From contig LSSL01007727.1 of the NCBI GenBank assembly GCA_001953115.1, forward strand, positions 1 through 45,136: a DNA stretch of 45,136 nt, written 5' to 3'. Positions 21,601 to 33,818 of the stretch are shown piece by piece (within the stretch, counting starts at the first letter, position 1; every line of letters begins with the position of its first letter). The stretch comes from Smittium mucronatum. Lineage: Eukaryota; Kickxellomycota; Harpellomycetes; Harpellales; Legeriomycetaceae. Below the pieces are notes generated by a model. It made no database searches. It had not been told where the DNA came from and saw nothing but the letters and a program-made list of their open reading frames with translations. Position numbers and translations under genes: made by a program.

Positions 21601-24600
21601 AATAATATTATTGTCTATTTTCTGATATTATTATTATAGTCATAATTCCGATTATTATTTTAGTAAAGCAGAAATTCTTAAACTATAGCTTAAATATAAA
21701 AATATAGTAAATTTTCTCTATTTCAAGGGAAAAAAAACTTGAAAAACATCTAAAACATCGAAAAATAAATAGTTATTTTTATAACTTATAATTGGTTAGT
21801 AATATCTGCATTTTAATTTACTCATAATATTATATTATATATTATATTATTAAATAATATTATTTTATGTGAAATAATGAAAAATATAAATTCTTCCAAT
21901 TATATCTGATCCCCTTAATTTAATTATTTCAGATTGAAAAAAAATCAATATATTTTAACAAAAAATATTCTGATAAATCGAGTGACCGAAATTAATCCAG
22001 TTTTTTTAATATTCATTTTAATCCTTTGGTTAGTATTTAGACCCAATTTATATCAACTATGCCTGTAATTACGTATGCAATTTTTTGGGTGTTTTTTTAA
22101 ACTCATATTTTAAATAAATTTCAGAACATAACAAAAAAAAAAAACACACCAATTTTAGGTATTTCTAAATAATATTTTATTTTATTTCACAGAAAAATAT
22201 TTATTTAGTAATGAATTTTTTAAAAAAAATTAGTTTAACTATTTGTGGCTAAAAATTACACATGAGTTTTTCTGCCTATATTATTTTATCAGCAAATTTA
22301 TATGTTATAAAAAAACTATCTTGATTTTTGGAGTGAAAATTAAATTGAACTATCGATTATATTTTAATATTTAATTAAAATGACAGAAATTTTAGCTATA
22401 TTTTACTTCCGAAAAAGTTTTTAGGACCTGAGTATAACGATATAAGTCTATTTTTATAAACACATTGATTTTATGCTAAAACAGATATAAAGCTCTCTTC
22501 TTAATTATACTTTTTTTCTAAAAAGGACAAAAAAATTTAAATATCTTTCAAAATATTTATATTTGATAGATAAAGTAAAATACACATACTAATTATTGCA
22601 TAAAAATATGAAAGTTCTATCTTATATCTCCAGCGTTAGTAATTAATTATGGTTTATTATTTATTCAGACATATAAAATGGCCTATAAATCTAGTGCTTA
22701 TTGGTAATTAGAAAAAATTACAACTAAAAATAAAATTATATACAATTTTCTTATGCTTTTAAGAATATAAAATTTGGGAAATTATGCAAAAAGGGTCTGT
22801 AATAATTTGATTTCTTTGAATAAGATTTATTAAGATTTATTAAGTTATTTTTTATGTTTCGAATTTCTATTATGAGGATTAAATTAATTTTGGAAAATTT
22901 TTAATGCTCGAACCCTAATTTTCTCATATCCTAAATTTTAAAGTTAGAAAATAAATTTTAGAAATATTTTTACTGTTTCGGGTATTATGAGCACTGGTCG
23001 TATATTTTAGTAATTTCATCTAATCTCTAATTAAAATTAATAATTTTGTAAAAAAATTGTGTTTAATTCAATTAACTTTCTACTTTTTGGAAACAAAAAT
23101 AATTTTGAAAAATTTTTTTTTTCGATTTTTGAAATTTGAAATTTGAAAGTGAAAAATAAAATTTAATTGATTTTTAGTTTGCTTAAAGAAAAAATTGTAC
23201 AAAACCCCATATTTCTTACTTTACTCCCTGATAAAAATTATATTTTTTAACAAAATTTAATTCTACTTTTAGGTTTTTTTTTAATAATTCTAATATAATA
23301 TATTTTCTTATGAATAAATATCTAAATTAATTAAAAAAAAATTTGGAAAATAACAGGGCTTAAATTTTTAAAATCAAAATTCTATAACTCCGATTTTTTG
23401 TCACATTTGAATGGGCGTAAAGTTTATATAAGTTTGGCAAAGGATTTAAACACAAAATACAGAATTAATATATCTATAAACACTTTTAATACAGCTGAAA
23501 TATAACAAAAGAATCAAAATTTCTATTAAATAGTCAAATTTTATGTCATTGTAATGAGCCAATAGATTCAGTACACGCATTTAATATTTGATCCAATGAA
23601 GAAAGCCTCCCATAAGCATAATTGACTTTTAGAAAATAGATTATGGTATAAATAAGGAAGCTTAGCCACTTTGGAATGGCTAAGCTTTTCAACTTGTCTC
23701 CTTACCTATCTTTTACATCTTTAACTAGTATATCCGTTTACCTTTTATTATTAATTTTATCTCATTAAGCCCGATCCTTACAGTCATAAACTAATTCAAG
23801 AGGCAAAAAAAAAATTCATCATTATTATAACAGTGACAAATTTATCTTTATAATTTATTTAAAGTAATTTAGGTTTTTGTTTATTTTATTATTGAAATTT
23901 ATTTTTCATAATTTCGAAATTATATAAAAATGCACTTTTAAATTTTTTAGAATAATGAAAATATAAAAATAGGATTTAAAATAAATTTTTTATAATTAAA
24001 ATTATTATATAATCATATTAAAGACTATTAAAATGATGTAATATTTATTAAAAATATATTTTATATTAAAATATCTATTTCTTATAAAACAGAATTAATA
24101 TTCAACATCTATTAATAAAAATAATATTTTAAGTTAAATTTTGCAAAAACCAACTTAACGAGTGAAAATTCCTGTTGGAATTAAAAATATAAAAATTCAA
24201 AATATTAATTATATAATATAAATTAATTTGGCAATTTATACTTATTTTATAGAACATATTCTTAAAAGATGGATTGTTAATTATAATTTATTCACATAAA
24301 AAATATTTTAACAAAATAGCAGTTATTTTTTAGAATGAAGAGAGCCATGGAATATTTGAAAATTTAGCGAGTTATATAACGGTGAAAAAAAACCTCGTGA
24401 TTTATAACCAACCTTTCAAATAAGAAATAAAAATAAAATAGAATAGAATTTTTATTTTTTGAAAAATTACAGCAGTTGGTATGTTCAATATTTCATTGAA
24501 ATGAAATTTTTTTATTACTTAACAAAATTATGAGAAAATATGAAAATAATGAATATAAAAAAGTGTGTGTATTGATAAAAATGTAATCTTTTTTTATATA

Positions 24601-27600
24601 AAATCAAATTTTAATTTTACATTTCTTTTATATTATTTTTAATAAATTCTCAACCCCTAGAATATTTCTCTCTTTTGTTATCTTATAACTATTTTTTTTT
24701 TAACTCTAACTGAAAAAATTGTGAATATATTAGTATATAGTTAATTTTTTCTGAAAAAATTAAATATGGCTCTAAAAGTATCAAAATGAAACTCAAACTA
24801 TATAATAATTTTATACCATGAAAATATCGAGATTTTCTATTGACGTCTCTTCCATAACTTTGTGAAGCTATTTTTGAATTATTAGATATATACAGGATGT
24901 TGCACTATAAAATTTACAAAAAATTAATTTATGAACCCCTACAAAAAAAATTTATTGGTATTTTAATTATTTGATATAGCTATACATTCTTTATAAGAAC
25001 CATAACAATTTAATAATTTTACTCTAGATAGACCTATAATAAAAATCTAAAAAAAATTTAATGGCTATAATTAGTCAAGTTACGCTTAATATTATATAAG
25101 ATTCTATTTTTCTAATTTTCAATACAGTAGAAGTAGACTAAAAACAGTCTTTTCCTCCACAATAATGCCTTAATATTAATTTAGCTGAAAATAACTTAAA
25201 ATAGAATATATAAACTTGAAAATTTCGAGTTTTACTATCTATTCATAAATTTATCATAATGATAGGCAAAATTTTAGGCACAATAATATACTAGCGTACC
25301 AATTTTGAAATTTTAATTACCTAAAGAACACAAATAAAAGGTAAGAAACTTACAGAAAGGTAATTAAAAGCTATGTAAAAAATTTTGCAAACTTTTTTTC
25401 CTAGAAAATGGCAGTATACAAATAAGATGATAGTACTAGCTAAATAAACTGTTTAAAATTTAATATTCTTTTTTTTTTTTAATTTTTAATTATACCCAAC
25501 TAATTTTATCCTAATATATTTAAACCTTTAATTTTTTTTAGCCATATTTGCAACTATATTCCTATAAATAATTGAATCTGTTAGTTAATCATGCCTATGA
25601 CACTTTTTAAAACTGAGATATTTGGTTTTTATGTAAAACTTTTGTAGAAATATTTTGTTTATTAATTTGTTAAGTATATAAAATAATTAAAATATTAATA
25701 TTTTTACTAATATAAAGTATCACACTTAATGATCAGAAATTTTTTTAGAGAGTTCCTATTATAAAAATTATGTCAGAGTTAAACGAGTTTCCTAACTTTT
25801 GGTATTTTTTATTTTATATTCGGAATCACTTTCATTTAAATATATTTAAAATTAAATTTCGGGATCTACTGATTATTTTATTATTATAACCAGTTTACTC
25901 AATATAAGAAATCGTATATTTTTCCATTTAATTGTTCTTTTTTTTTCGAAACATGTTTTTTATTTGTATAATTTTCATTTCCGCTTTCAAATATATATTT
26001 ATGTACGAAATCTATTTCCACTAATCCATTTAAATAAAAAATATTTTTTAATTATAGATCTATTCATTCTGTAATATAAATGAATAGTTTATGAAATTTT
26101 CAGTAAGAAAAAAGAGAATATGTGCGCAAATGTTTTTTATAAGTTGAATAAAAAGGGTGATATAACTTTTACAGGATTATTGATTTTGACCTTTAAGTAC
26201 CAGAACACTAGTGCATTAAATAAATTATTTGTAGAGAAATATATAAAGCATCAAATGAAGACAGAAAAATAATAAATAATATTATATATCAAATATCTTC
26301 CCTTGATCTATTCGTTATAAATGCTTGTGACGTTGATTTATTAGATTTACTTACCATTTTATTATTATTTATAATATATTTTTCTACTATTAATGTGAAT
26401 TTATCAATACTATAAACTCTAGAATGATGATCTTAAATATTTATAAATAATTTATGAAAATTACGATGAACACAGTTGAAACCATCAGCCTCAAAAACAA
26501 AACTTACAGTAGAGCATTAAATTTATATGCTGACGAAATTTCTTAGAATTTAAGTCAAAAGCATTGAAAAGCTCATGAACTATTTTTTTAAAAAACTGGT
26601 ACATAAATAATTTTTAAGTTTAGATTATTTCTGTATTTATTTTTATTAATTTTTATTAATTTTTATATGAATAAACCCTTAATTGATTTTAATTTCTTTA
26701 AAATTATTTTTAGTTTATAATTATAGGAAAATTTTAGTTATTTAAATTTTTTTTCTTATATTGACCCTTATTTATACAGTAAAATTTGAATTTAACATAT
26801 AAATATAATCATCTACATTAAAAAAAAAAATTCAGGACGTTTTACTAATTGATCTAAAAAAAACATATTAATAATAGACAAAAATTATGAACTTTATAAT
26901 TAAAGTTTTTTCCAGGTTAAGTTTTAACTTTATTAACGATTTTTTATAATTTTTTAAACCTCCATCTTAGTAAAAAAAAAAGGAATAATATTAAAAAATC
27001 AAAGAAATCTTTTTTAATTTTTTAATATTTCTGATAAAACCATTAATTATAATTTTTCCTAATTTTTAGGGGAAAATTTAAACCTTATTTCTTGTAAAGA
27101 GAAAAGATTAAAAAGTATTATAACTATTTATATACAACATATTAGTTTAAAAACTTGTAAATTTTTTAAATCTGGATTTTAATAAATATATTAAAATTAT
27201 AATTAAAATTATTAATTATGAGTCTAAATTTTATTTAAGCATTTTTGAGGGGCTTTATTACGAATTTTTCTCTTTTTTTTATGATAATCATGGTTCCAAT
27301 TAGGATAAAACCGTAAATGAACTGATCATCATAAAATTTATTAAAATAGCTCAGATTTCAAAGATTTGATATTTTAAGAATATCTTGCGCTAAAAATTTT
27401 CAAAATTTTGTATAATCATTGGTTTTTGATAGTCAGAAAAAAAATTAAAATATATTAGTAAAATAATTTACTTGCGTAAAATATTGAAACAGGACCGAAA
27501 AATATTACCAGAAATTTCTGAAAGTAAATTTATATTTTAAAATGATAAATATATAACTACCTTTTAAGTATTTTTTTTATGGACTGAAAAGATATATCTC

Positions 27601-28444
27601 AATCATTTTAATTGATTTCCTTTTAATCTCAATAGAATCAAAGTACAATAAAAAATATTTGAGTAAAAAAGAATCTTTATTTGGTAATAAGAATAATTTT
27701 TTATTTCAATTAATATTGAAATTATAATTAGCCCAAGAAATAAAATAGTAATTATTTTCTCTCTATATTTTGAAAAAATTCCTCACTCACACATTTTAAC
27801 CAGTCATAGATTTTAATATATTTAAGTATGGTGGTGTTTTTAAAGTTAATTTTCACTTTTAACTTTCTTTTTTTTGTATAATTGTAGTGACTTTACATTA
27901 ATAAAAAAAATTATCGAATCGAAATTCGTATAAAAAATAATTTTAAAGCCCTTATATATAAATATAATAAGGTTTTTACTAAAAATTCAAAAAAAAATAA
28001 TGATAAATAAAAGTGAAGTAATTTAAAAATGCTTCTAAATGTATTAAATTGGTTTTGATAAAGCAGAAAAAATTTTGTGAAGTCTTTAAAATTTCATATT
28101 AATTTAAATTGATAAAATTCTTTAAATTCTTCCCTTGTTTTTTCGATGAATTTTTAAGAAAATTTTGGAGGCCACTCGTACTAAACTACTAATTTTCGAT
28201 ATATACGTCTCTTCGCAAAAATGGTGTGACTTCATTAAAATTTAACTAATAAATTTACAAAAATTTAATTAAAAATTGTATTATCGGTTTAAATTTATAT
28301 ATTTATAGCATGCAGCATTTATTTTTATGTCAAATAACTTTTTTTAAAAATTATTTCCATCATATCTAAATATTTGTCTACCCCTAATACTAGAAATTAA
28401 ATAAAATAAATTTTGAAAATGAAATAAATAAATATTGATACTTT
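18664..28444. other. AT-rich desert of nearly 10 kb
   Basis: No frame of 60 codons on either strand and no delimitable element. The composition (A and T far above 80 percent by eye) is enough to explain the lack of long frames. The one structured spot I found is the hairpin at 23658-23687, in a slightly GC-richer patch (about 23550-23770). Confidence 0.65.
23658..23687. other. Perfect 11-bp inverted repeat (hairpin)
   Basis: Arms AAGCTTAGCCA and TGGCTAAGCTT around an 8-nt loop CTTTGGAA. It is the strongest stem-loop in this AT-rich stretch. It could be the heart of a small inverted-repeat transposon or a structured RNA. No flanking terminal repeats or tail were found, so the function is unknown. 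Confidence 0.6.
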
Positions 28445-28495
28445 TAATCTAAGGTTAATTTAGTCTTTGATGATATTAACTAATATTATTCTAAG

Positions 28496-28625
28496 GATGG
28501 ATTCATATTAAGTTTTATCATCTTTATTAATAAATCGTCGAAAATTACAAATAAAATCAAGAAAAATTCTAAATATATTTTATGGTACTTATTCATGATA
28601 ATCTTATCATCTTTTTGCAAAGGTA
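28496..28625. repeat. DIRS inverted terminal repeat, left (3' side of the element)
   Basis: About 130 bp nearly identical to the reverse complement of 32656-32789, running from GATGGATTCATATTAAG to GCAAAGGTA. Outside it, 28449-28495 is an outer extension that is not shared with the right repeat but is mirrored in the internal complementary region. Confidence 0.92.
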
Positions 28626-28655
28626 TAACATAAATGGTGCACTGGGTGGGTGAGC

Positions 28656-28753
28656 CTTAATATGAATCCATCCTTAGTATAATATTAGTTAATAGTCATC
28701 AAAGACTAAATTAACTTTAGGTTATACTTCATTGGATGTATTCATATTAAGTG
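28656..28753. repeat. DIRS internal complementary region
   Basis: The left part (28656-28720) is the reverse complement of the left outer end (28449-28512) with a few mismatches. The right part (28721-28753) is the reverse complement of the right outer end (about 32771-32803). The segment is therefore complementary to both element ends joined together. In the DIRS1 model it acts as the splint that circularises the reverse transcript. It overlaps the last codons of the recombinase frame, as in known DIRS elements. Confidence 0.9.
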
Positions 28754-29869
28754 ACTCCAGAGGCATTATTGCTTGTGTGATGTTGGTTCCTGATGTACAG
28801 AACAAGCGATAGTATGTGTCGAATATTTCATAATTGGGCCAAAAGGCTTGCGCTAAAATTGAATTCGAGGACACACATGCGTTTGCTGCTACTGTTGCAC
28901 CAATTGCTCTAGCATTCGGTATCGGTTTATTTGGTGGCTTTTTAATTAATTCCGAAATACTGTGAATGTTTCTGGTTATACTGTTGACTGATAGGGATTT
29001 TCTATAGTCTCTAACATATCTGAATAGTATATTTACTTCTATGGTATTATCTTTAGAGTGTTGTTCTGAGCATAAATTCGTTGCTAGCCTGGCAAGGTAT
29101 AACCTATAAGCCTCAAAGTGGCATAATGTTTTATCATAATGACTGCTTATTTTGCAGAGTCTGATAATCGGACGCCTCCTGCGTTTTTCCTTTGGTGCCA
29201 CAATACCAGTTTTAGTACCCCGTTACTAATTACTGTCTGAGAGTCATCTATTAAATTTATATCGTTTGTGCGGATAAAAACACACATTTCCAGTAACCAA
29301 TATGTCTTACTGGTTAATAATTTTATATCCAGATCGTCGTTTGAGCCTATTCTCCTGAATTACTCGATGGCCGGAGATATTTCTATATCAGACCTAATAA
29401 AACTGGTTATTTTTTTCTAATCCAGTGCTACAAGTAGCCTTTGTATGCAGTCGCTTTCACTGATCGACTGTGGGTTTGGTGCCAGCTGGCATATAGCAGA
29501 TTTGTACATTCTGATCCTGCTTACCTTCACCTTATATTCTATATATCTCTCGGCTAGGTAATTTACGACGCTCGTTGATGTTGTCACAGAGTTGCTATAC
29601 CTATATCTGTGCCTATTCTTGTACTTCTGTTGTGTCGGATAATAAGTGGTTTTTCTCCTCACCGTGCTTTGCCTGTTCATTATTAAATACAATGCAGTTT
29701 TTGGAGACACATTGGCTCTTGAGGGATCTTCGCTGATTTTCCGCGCCAAAAAATCCCAACCCTTGTTTATGGTAAGCTTTGAATTTCCCTTTTTGGATCC
29801 TTGATCACCTCGGTTGCATGTATCCTGTGAGGCTAAGCTATTAAAAGTTCTTGTATGTCCGGAAAGCAA
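28722..29869 (-). pseudogene. DIRS tyrosine recombinase, frameshifted
   Basis: Two open pieces encode the recombinase. 29417-29869 holds the N-terminal core-binding part (VVNYLAERYIEYKVKVSRI). 28722-29201 holds the C-terminal catalytic part. Between them, in other frames, lies the segment with the first catalytic Arg (MCVFIRTNDI, Arg codon at 29270-29272). In the C-terminal piece LFRYVRDYRKSLSVNSITR is typical of DIRS recombinases. The second catalytic Arg is residue 98 of that piece, within NARAIG; the usual His three residues before it is Pro. The spacing to Trp121 and to the nucleophile Tyr131 (FDTYYRL) matches other DIRS recombinases. The enzyme integrates the circular DNA; here the frame is broken. 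Confidence 0.85.
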
Positions 29870-31770
29870 ATCACTGAATTACAAGCCAATGTAATTATTT
29901 TCATAGTTATGTGCTCTCTCCGCGTCTTCTGGATTACCTGTGAAATCAAGTTCCATGGTGGGCAACAGTAAGGGTTCTTCCAGATCAAACATTTTAAACT
30001 CAGAGCATTCTGGCCCTCCACTTGATGTTCCAGAAACCAGCTGTAATACTTCGCCGCCTTCTTGTTTATCAAAGATGCAAAGAGGTCTACATCGTGTTCC
30101 CCTTATTTCTTGACCAGTTCGGAAAACGCCTTGGGTCAAAGGGTCCACTATGTCTGGGAAGTAAGTCGACCTGGTGCATCTGCAGGGTTCAGCACTGATG
30201 GAACGTAAGTTACCTGTGGTCTGGTATTGGTCTCTATACAGTGCATCTACATGTGTTCCACATTCTCTAGTAGCTCGGGAGATGATGTCCCACAAAATTT
30301 CCTGACTTATTCTAAAGTGGCCGTATTGTCTGAGTAAATTAGAGCCGATCGGCTGGCCATTTATTTCAGCTGTAGGACATACTAAACTGCGATTAGAACC
30401 CTTAAAGTTGATTTTCAGCGTATTCTCCGATTTGCTCCATAATCCGTAGTATTTGGTGTCTCCAATGACTATTCCCCAAGCCGTGTTGCTTGAGCCCTTA
30501 AATATTTCGACTTCCGGAGTTTCTGGTAAGAACGAAAGACCATTAAAATTCTTCAAATGGTCCCTCCAAAACAGTAGATTCTGTATCGATAAGTCTGTAA
30601 GGCTCACACTCGATGTCCATAAAGTTTTCCTAGTCCATGCTTGGCTCTTTATTTCCAATAGATAAAGTAGAATTAATCTTTCTGGGAGAAGCGCTATCGA
30701 AATAGCCTGAACTTTTCAGATAAAGCTAACCATGACATCTGAGCAATTTTTTTCCCGCAGAAATTATTTTCCCAGCTTTTCAGCGTATATCCCTGATCTT
30801 TGCATTAGGGACCTTCAGAAAAATTTCTCGACTTTCTATGATCATACCCAGAAGCCTTATCCATTGTGATAGAGTTAGCTCCGATTTTGAAGTGTTTATC
30901 AGATATCCAGCTCTGTTAGTTTCGCGTGTAGCTGGGAGGTTTGTCAAAGACACACCTCTTTCGATTCCTCTATTATGATCAGATCGTCTAATTATGCATA
31001 CGCTCTGATATTCTGTACTCTTTTACAGTTTAAGATGGACGCAGAATCTTCGTGAAATTGTGAGGGTTTAACGACAGACCTAAAGGAAGGACTCTGAACT
31101 GATAACTTCTACCGTTCCAACAGAATGTTAAGTACTTCCTGCACGATTTGTGAATCAATATGTGCAGTAAGGCGTCTTTCAAGTCCAATGATGTCATGTA
31201 GTCTAGTCTGCGTACTAAATTCCAGATCAACTGTTTGCTCTCCATCTTGAAAATCTTTTCCTCGAGGTGCATATTCAATTTTCTTAGTTCCAATGGTGGG
31301 TTAACTCTCCTGTATTTTTCGGAATGCAGAATAAGTTGCTGTAAAACCCTGGTCTGTGGTTCTCCACTTTTTCTATCGCCTTCTTTGTTGGAAATTATGA
31401 CACTTCTTCCGTCAGGTTCTGGTGGGTCTCTTTTGTGAGCTTTCTTTTGTATCTGTGCTGGTGTAACGTTAGTGGAGGTGGCACTACGGACCAGGCACTT
31501 CGTTTCTGATAGGTCTTTGTCTTCAAACCTGATAAGTCTTTTTTTAGTTCCTGGCAAAGCTAGGAGGTTTGAAGGCTGTCCAAGTGGACCTTTACTACAA
31601 AAAAACTTGTTTTATTCTCCTCCGAATACGGTTTTCTCGGTATCTGATTCTTGAAATGGATCTGGAAACCATTCTCTACGATTTTCCGGACCCACTGGTT
31701 GTCTACGAGCTTCACCCAAGCTCCCTTGAACACCGTGAGGCGACCCAGTACTGGGAGGTCGGTTTGATGC
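29833..31770 (-). pseudogene. DIRS reverse transcriptase and RNase H polyprotein, broken
   Basis: The start (about 31770-31610, mixed frames) has the typical lead-in W.K.VDNQWVRKIVENGFQIHF. 31030-31557 carries RT fingers and palm: YMTSLDLKDALLHILIHK (motif A, catalytic Asp present) and YQFRVLPLGLSLNPHNFTK (motif B). After a stop, the catalytic box reads stop-LDD (LDD at 30983-30991, TAA at 30992-30994) where active elements have Tyr-LDD. 29879-30658 covers RNase H, where the usual T-D-A-S is K-G-S-S before NTAWG, so its first Asp is lost. The DIRS-specific downstream block VDLFASLINKKAAKYYSW is read in the other frame (29833 to about 30090). The product would copy element RNA into DNA and degrade the template; this copy is dead. 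Confidence 0.87.
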
Positions 31771-31771
31771 C

Positions 31772-32573
31772 TTAGTTGCTCCCGTGACTTCGTCTCTTGT
31801 TTCTCCTCTGAAACCCCGTTCTGGAGCTGGGTATAGAATATCTTGTCTCAGCAACTTCAGTGATTGGTTCCGTTGCAGGAATGGTGCTGATAAGGCTTGG
31901 ACGCCCTTCAAACTGCTGGCACCCTCGAAAGGGCTTTCTAACTCTAGGTCGTTTGGAGTTCTCTATTGCGACAATCTGTGCGTCAAATTTCTCGCTGCCC
32001 AATAGCGGCATGACGTTTAATTACACGACCTGTTCTATATTTCCAGTAAAATTCACCCCGTTGTGTAAATTTTCGAGCCTGGGCTGTGTGATCATTGCCT
32101 CTAAATTTCCCATTATGCACCTCACGGTGTTAATAATGTCCAATACGGATTATTCCAAAGTTAGATTAGGATCAGTCTGAATATCCGTGAATATAAAAAT
32201 CTATTTGTCGTGACCCCTGAGCTTGAGTGACCTGTATCACATAAAGATCTGAGCCAGCCTTATATACAGTACTTGAAGAATCGTTAAGCGGGGGAGGATT
32301 GTAGCTTACTTTTCTAAATTTTGGATATGCGTATATTGCATCCCTCTTCTCCTCCTCTGTGAGCATATTCCGATAGAAGTCGTCGGAAATTGACGGAACA
32401 AGCTTCTCTAGCTCCGGGTAAACGTTAAACACTGTGGCTGGAATTTTGGTAGAAACGTGTATGTAGTTCTCAGCTGGAGTTTCAATAATCCTCACCGCGG
32501 TTAAATTATCAACCTTGGAAGTTAGGGCCTTGATAGCAAGAAAAATTTCCGCGATTTGAGTATCTGAGGGCAT
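31772..32573 (-). pseudogene. DIRS gag-like first frame, broken
   Basis: It starts at an ATG at 32573 and reads 133 codons to a stop at 32172. Residues 50-95 (VYPELEKLVPSISDDFYRN, then a YNPPPLN box) are typical of gag proteins of DIRS and Ngaro elements. After a frameshift near 32190 the sequence continues through two stop codons (one about 32130, one about 32020) into a basic, Arg-rich end (to 31772), which would suit nucleic-acid binding. Gag packages the element RNA. The start is chosen as the only ATG shortly inside the right terminal repeat; the leader is about 80 bp. Confidence 0.82.
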
Positions 32574-32655
32574 TTCCCCTGCGGGTTAGTTTGAAAATAG
32601 TTTAAAATAGTTAAAATATTATTAAGAATAGAAAATCTTAATATTTACTGGTAGA

Positions 32656-32789
32656 TACCTTTGCTAAAGAATAGATGATAAGGTTATCAAGAATGCGTAC
32701 CATAGCATATATTTAGAATTTTTCTTGATTTTATTTGTAATTTTCGATGATTTATTAATAAAGATGATAACACTTAATATGAATCCATC
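32656..32789. repeat. DIRS inverted terminal repeat, right (5' side of the element)
   Basis: About 134 bp, the mirror of 28496-28625, from TACCTTTGC to GAATCCATC. The outer end continues to the TAAT at 32800-32803. In DIRS elements this repeat carries the promoter for the coding strand. The gag start lies about 80 bp inside. Confidence 0.92.
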
Positions 32790-32803
32790 AAATGACGTAT
32801 AAT

Positions 32804-33240
32804 TGATATATTATCATCCAAGTTGTAGTAATTATATATATATATTTTAACATTAATTTGAAACATAATAATTCTTTATAATCCAAATTTTTTAAATTTT
32901 ACCCATTTACAGCTGAAATAGTTTGATTTAAAGATTGAATTGTTTTTTAAGAATATCATTTAATAAACTTAAAAATTTTAATAGCTTCGGCTTTTTTTTT
33001 CAACTGTGTTCCGGAATAAAACACATACTGCTTAAATCTCTTTTTTTAATTTTTTTTTTTTTATTAACCAAAATTTTTTTCGAAATTTCCAATTATTAAA
33101 ATATTTATATTTTTATTTATAAATTTTAACCCTATTTTCTATAGAAAATATCCCATATTAATCGATTGGATATAATTAATATCGGATTATTTACTTGCTC
33201 CTAATTTTTAAATACCTCTATATTATTTTTGAAAATTGAA
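32804..33240. other. AT-rich spacer between two retroelements
   Basis: Host-like AT-rich DNA with T-homopolymers and no frame or repeat I can support. Confidence 0.6.
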
Positions 33241-33244
33241 TTAC

Positions 33245-33502
33245 CTATTGTCGCGCCGATGAGGCTCGTGCTGGAGTGTTATTAGACTCCAATTGCTTAA
33301 AAGTTTCCATTGCGGATACTATCCCTTCGAGAGTAGGGTATATTCCGCCGGAACTCTGGTAGTTTCGTCTACCAGTAGTTATACGCTTAGTTATGCTAGC
33401 TAACTCGGGGTATTCAGTCAATGTCGCTTCTCCTATTCTGATAGCTTCTACAATGTCAATGAACCTCCTTTGATATTCTTCTTCCTTGAAGTTATCACTC
33501 AT
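33245..33502 (-). CDS. Short gag-like open frame, truncated
   Basis: 85 codons from an ATG at 33502, ending at a TAG at the very edge of the GC-rich island. The product is hydrophilic, with an acidic start (MSDNFKEEEYQRR) and a middle reading YPELASITKRITTGRRN; the C-terminal part is helix-prone (GIVSAMETFKQLESN). Position behind a leader suggests the N-terminus of a gag protein whose remainder was lost. No domain is recognised. GC is much higher than in the flanks. Confidence 0.45.
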   Translation of the reverse strand: MSDNFKEEEYQRRFIDIVEAIRIGEATLTEYPELASITKRITTGRRNYQSSGGIYPTLEGIVSAMETFKQLESNNTPARASSARQ

Positions 33503-33818
33503 CGTCGATAGTTTACTTAATAATTTTTCTTATTAAAAATTATGCCTTCGAATATATGCCTACAAAAGGGCGGCGTAGTACGATATACTAGCCGGAATTA
33601 ATTAATTAAAACCTCTAAGTAATTTAACTTAATATATATATAATGTAACTTAGATAAGACGTCTCCTATCTGGGTTTGGTTATTCTGTTGAGTTTTCTGG
33701 TGGTTTTATTATAAATTTCAGATTAAAATATTGAGAGTAAAATAGGCTAGTAAAAGGGTAAAATAATATATCATATTTAGACAGAAGAATAATCTTCTAC
33801 TAAGTTCGCGGGTTTAAC

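Larger units (their letters stand above)
28445..32803 (-). mobile_element. DIRS-type tyrosine-recombinase retrotransposon, nearly full length, degenerate
   Basis: A 4.36-kb element with coding strand minus. Order from its 5' end (right): inverted terminal repeat, gag frame, RT and RNase H frame, tyrosine recombinase frame, internal complementary region, inverted terminal repeat. This is the DIRS1 plan, not the split direct repeats of Ngaro or PAT elements. There is no target duplication, but both ends carry TAAT (28445-28448 and 32800-32803), as expected if a circular intermediate integrates by recombination over a short shared core. All three frames are broken by stops and frameshifts, so the copy cannot act by itself. 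GC is much higher than in the flanks. Confidence 0.93.

Noticed and set aside
31235..32180. Several plus-strand frames within the DIRS element
   Set aside because: They are antisense to the gag and RT regions, which carry recognisable motifs on the minus strand.
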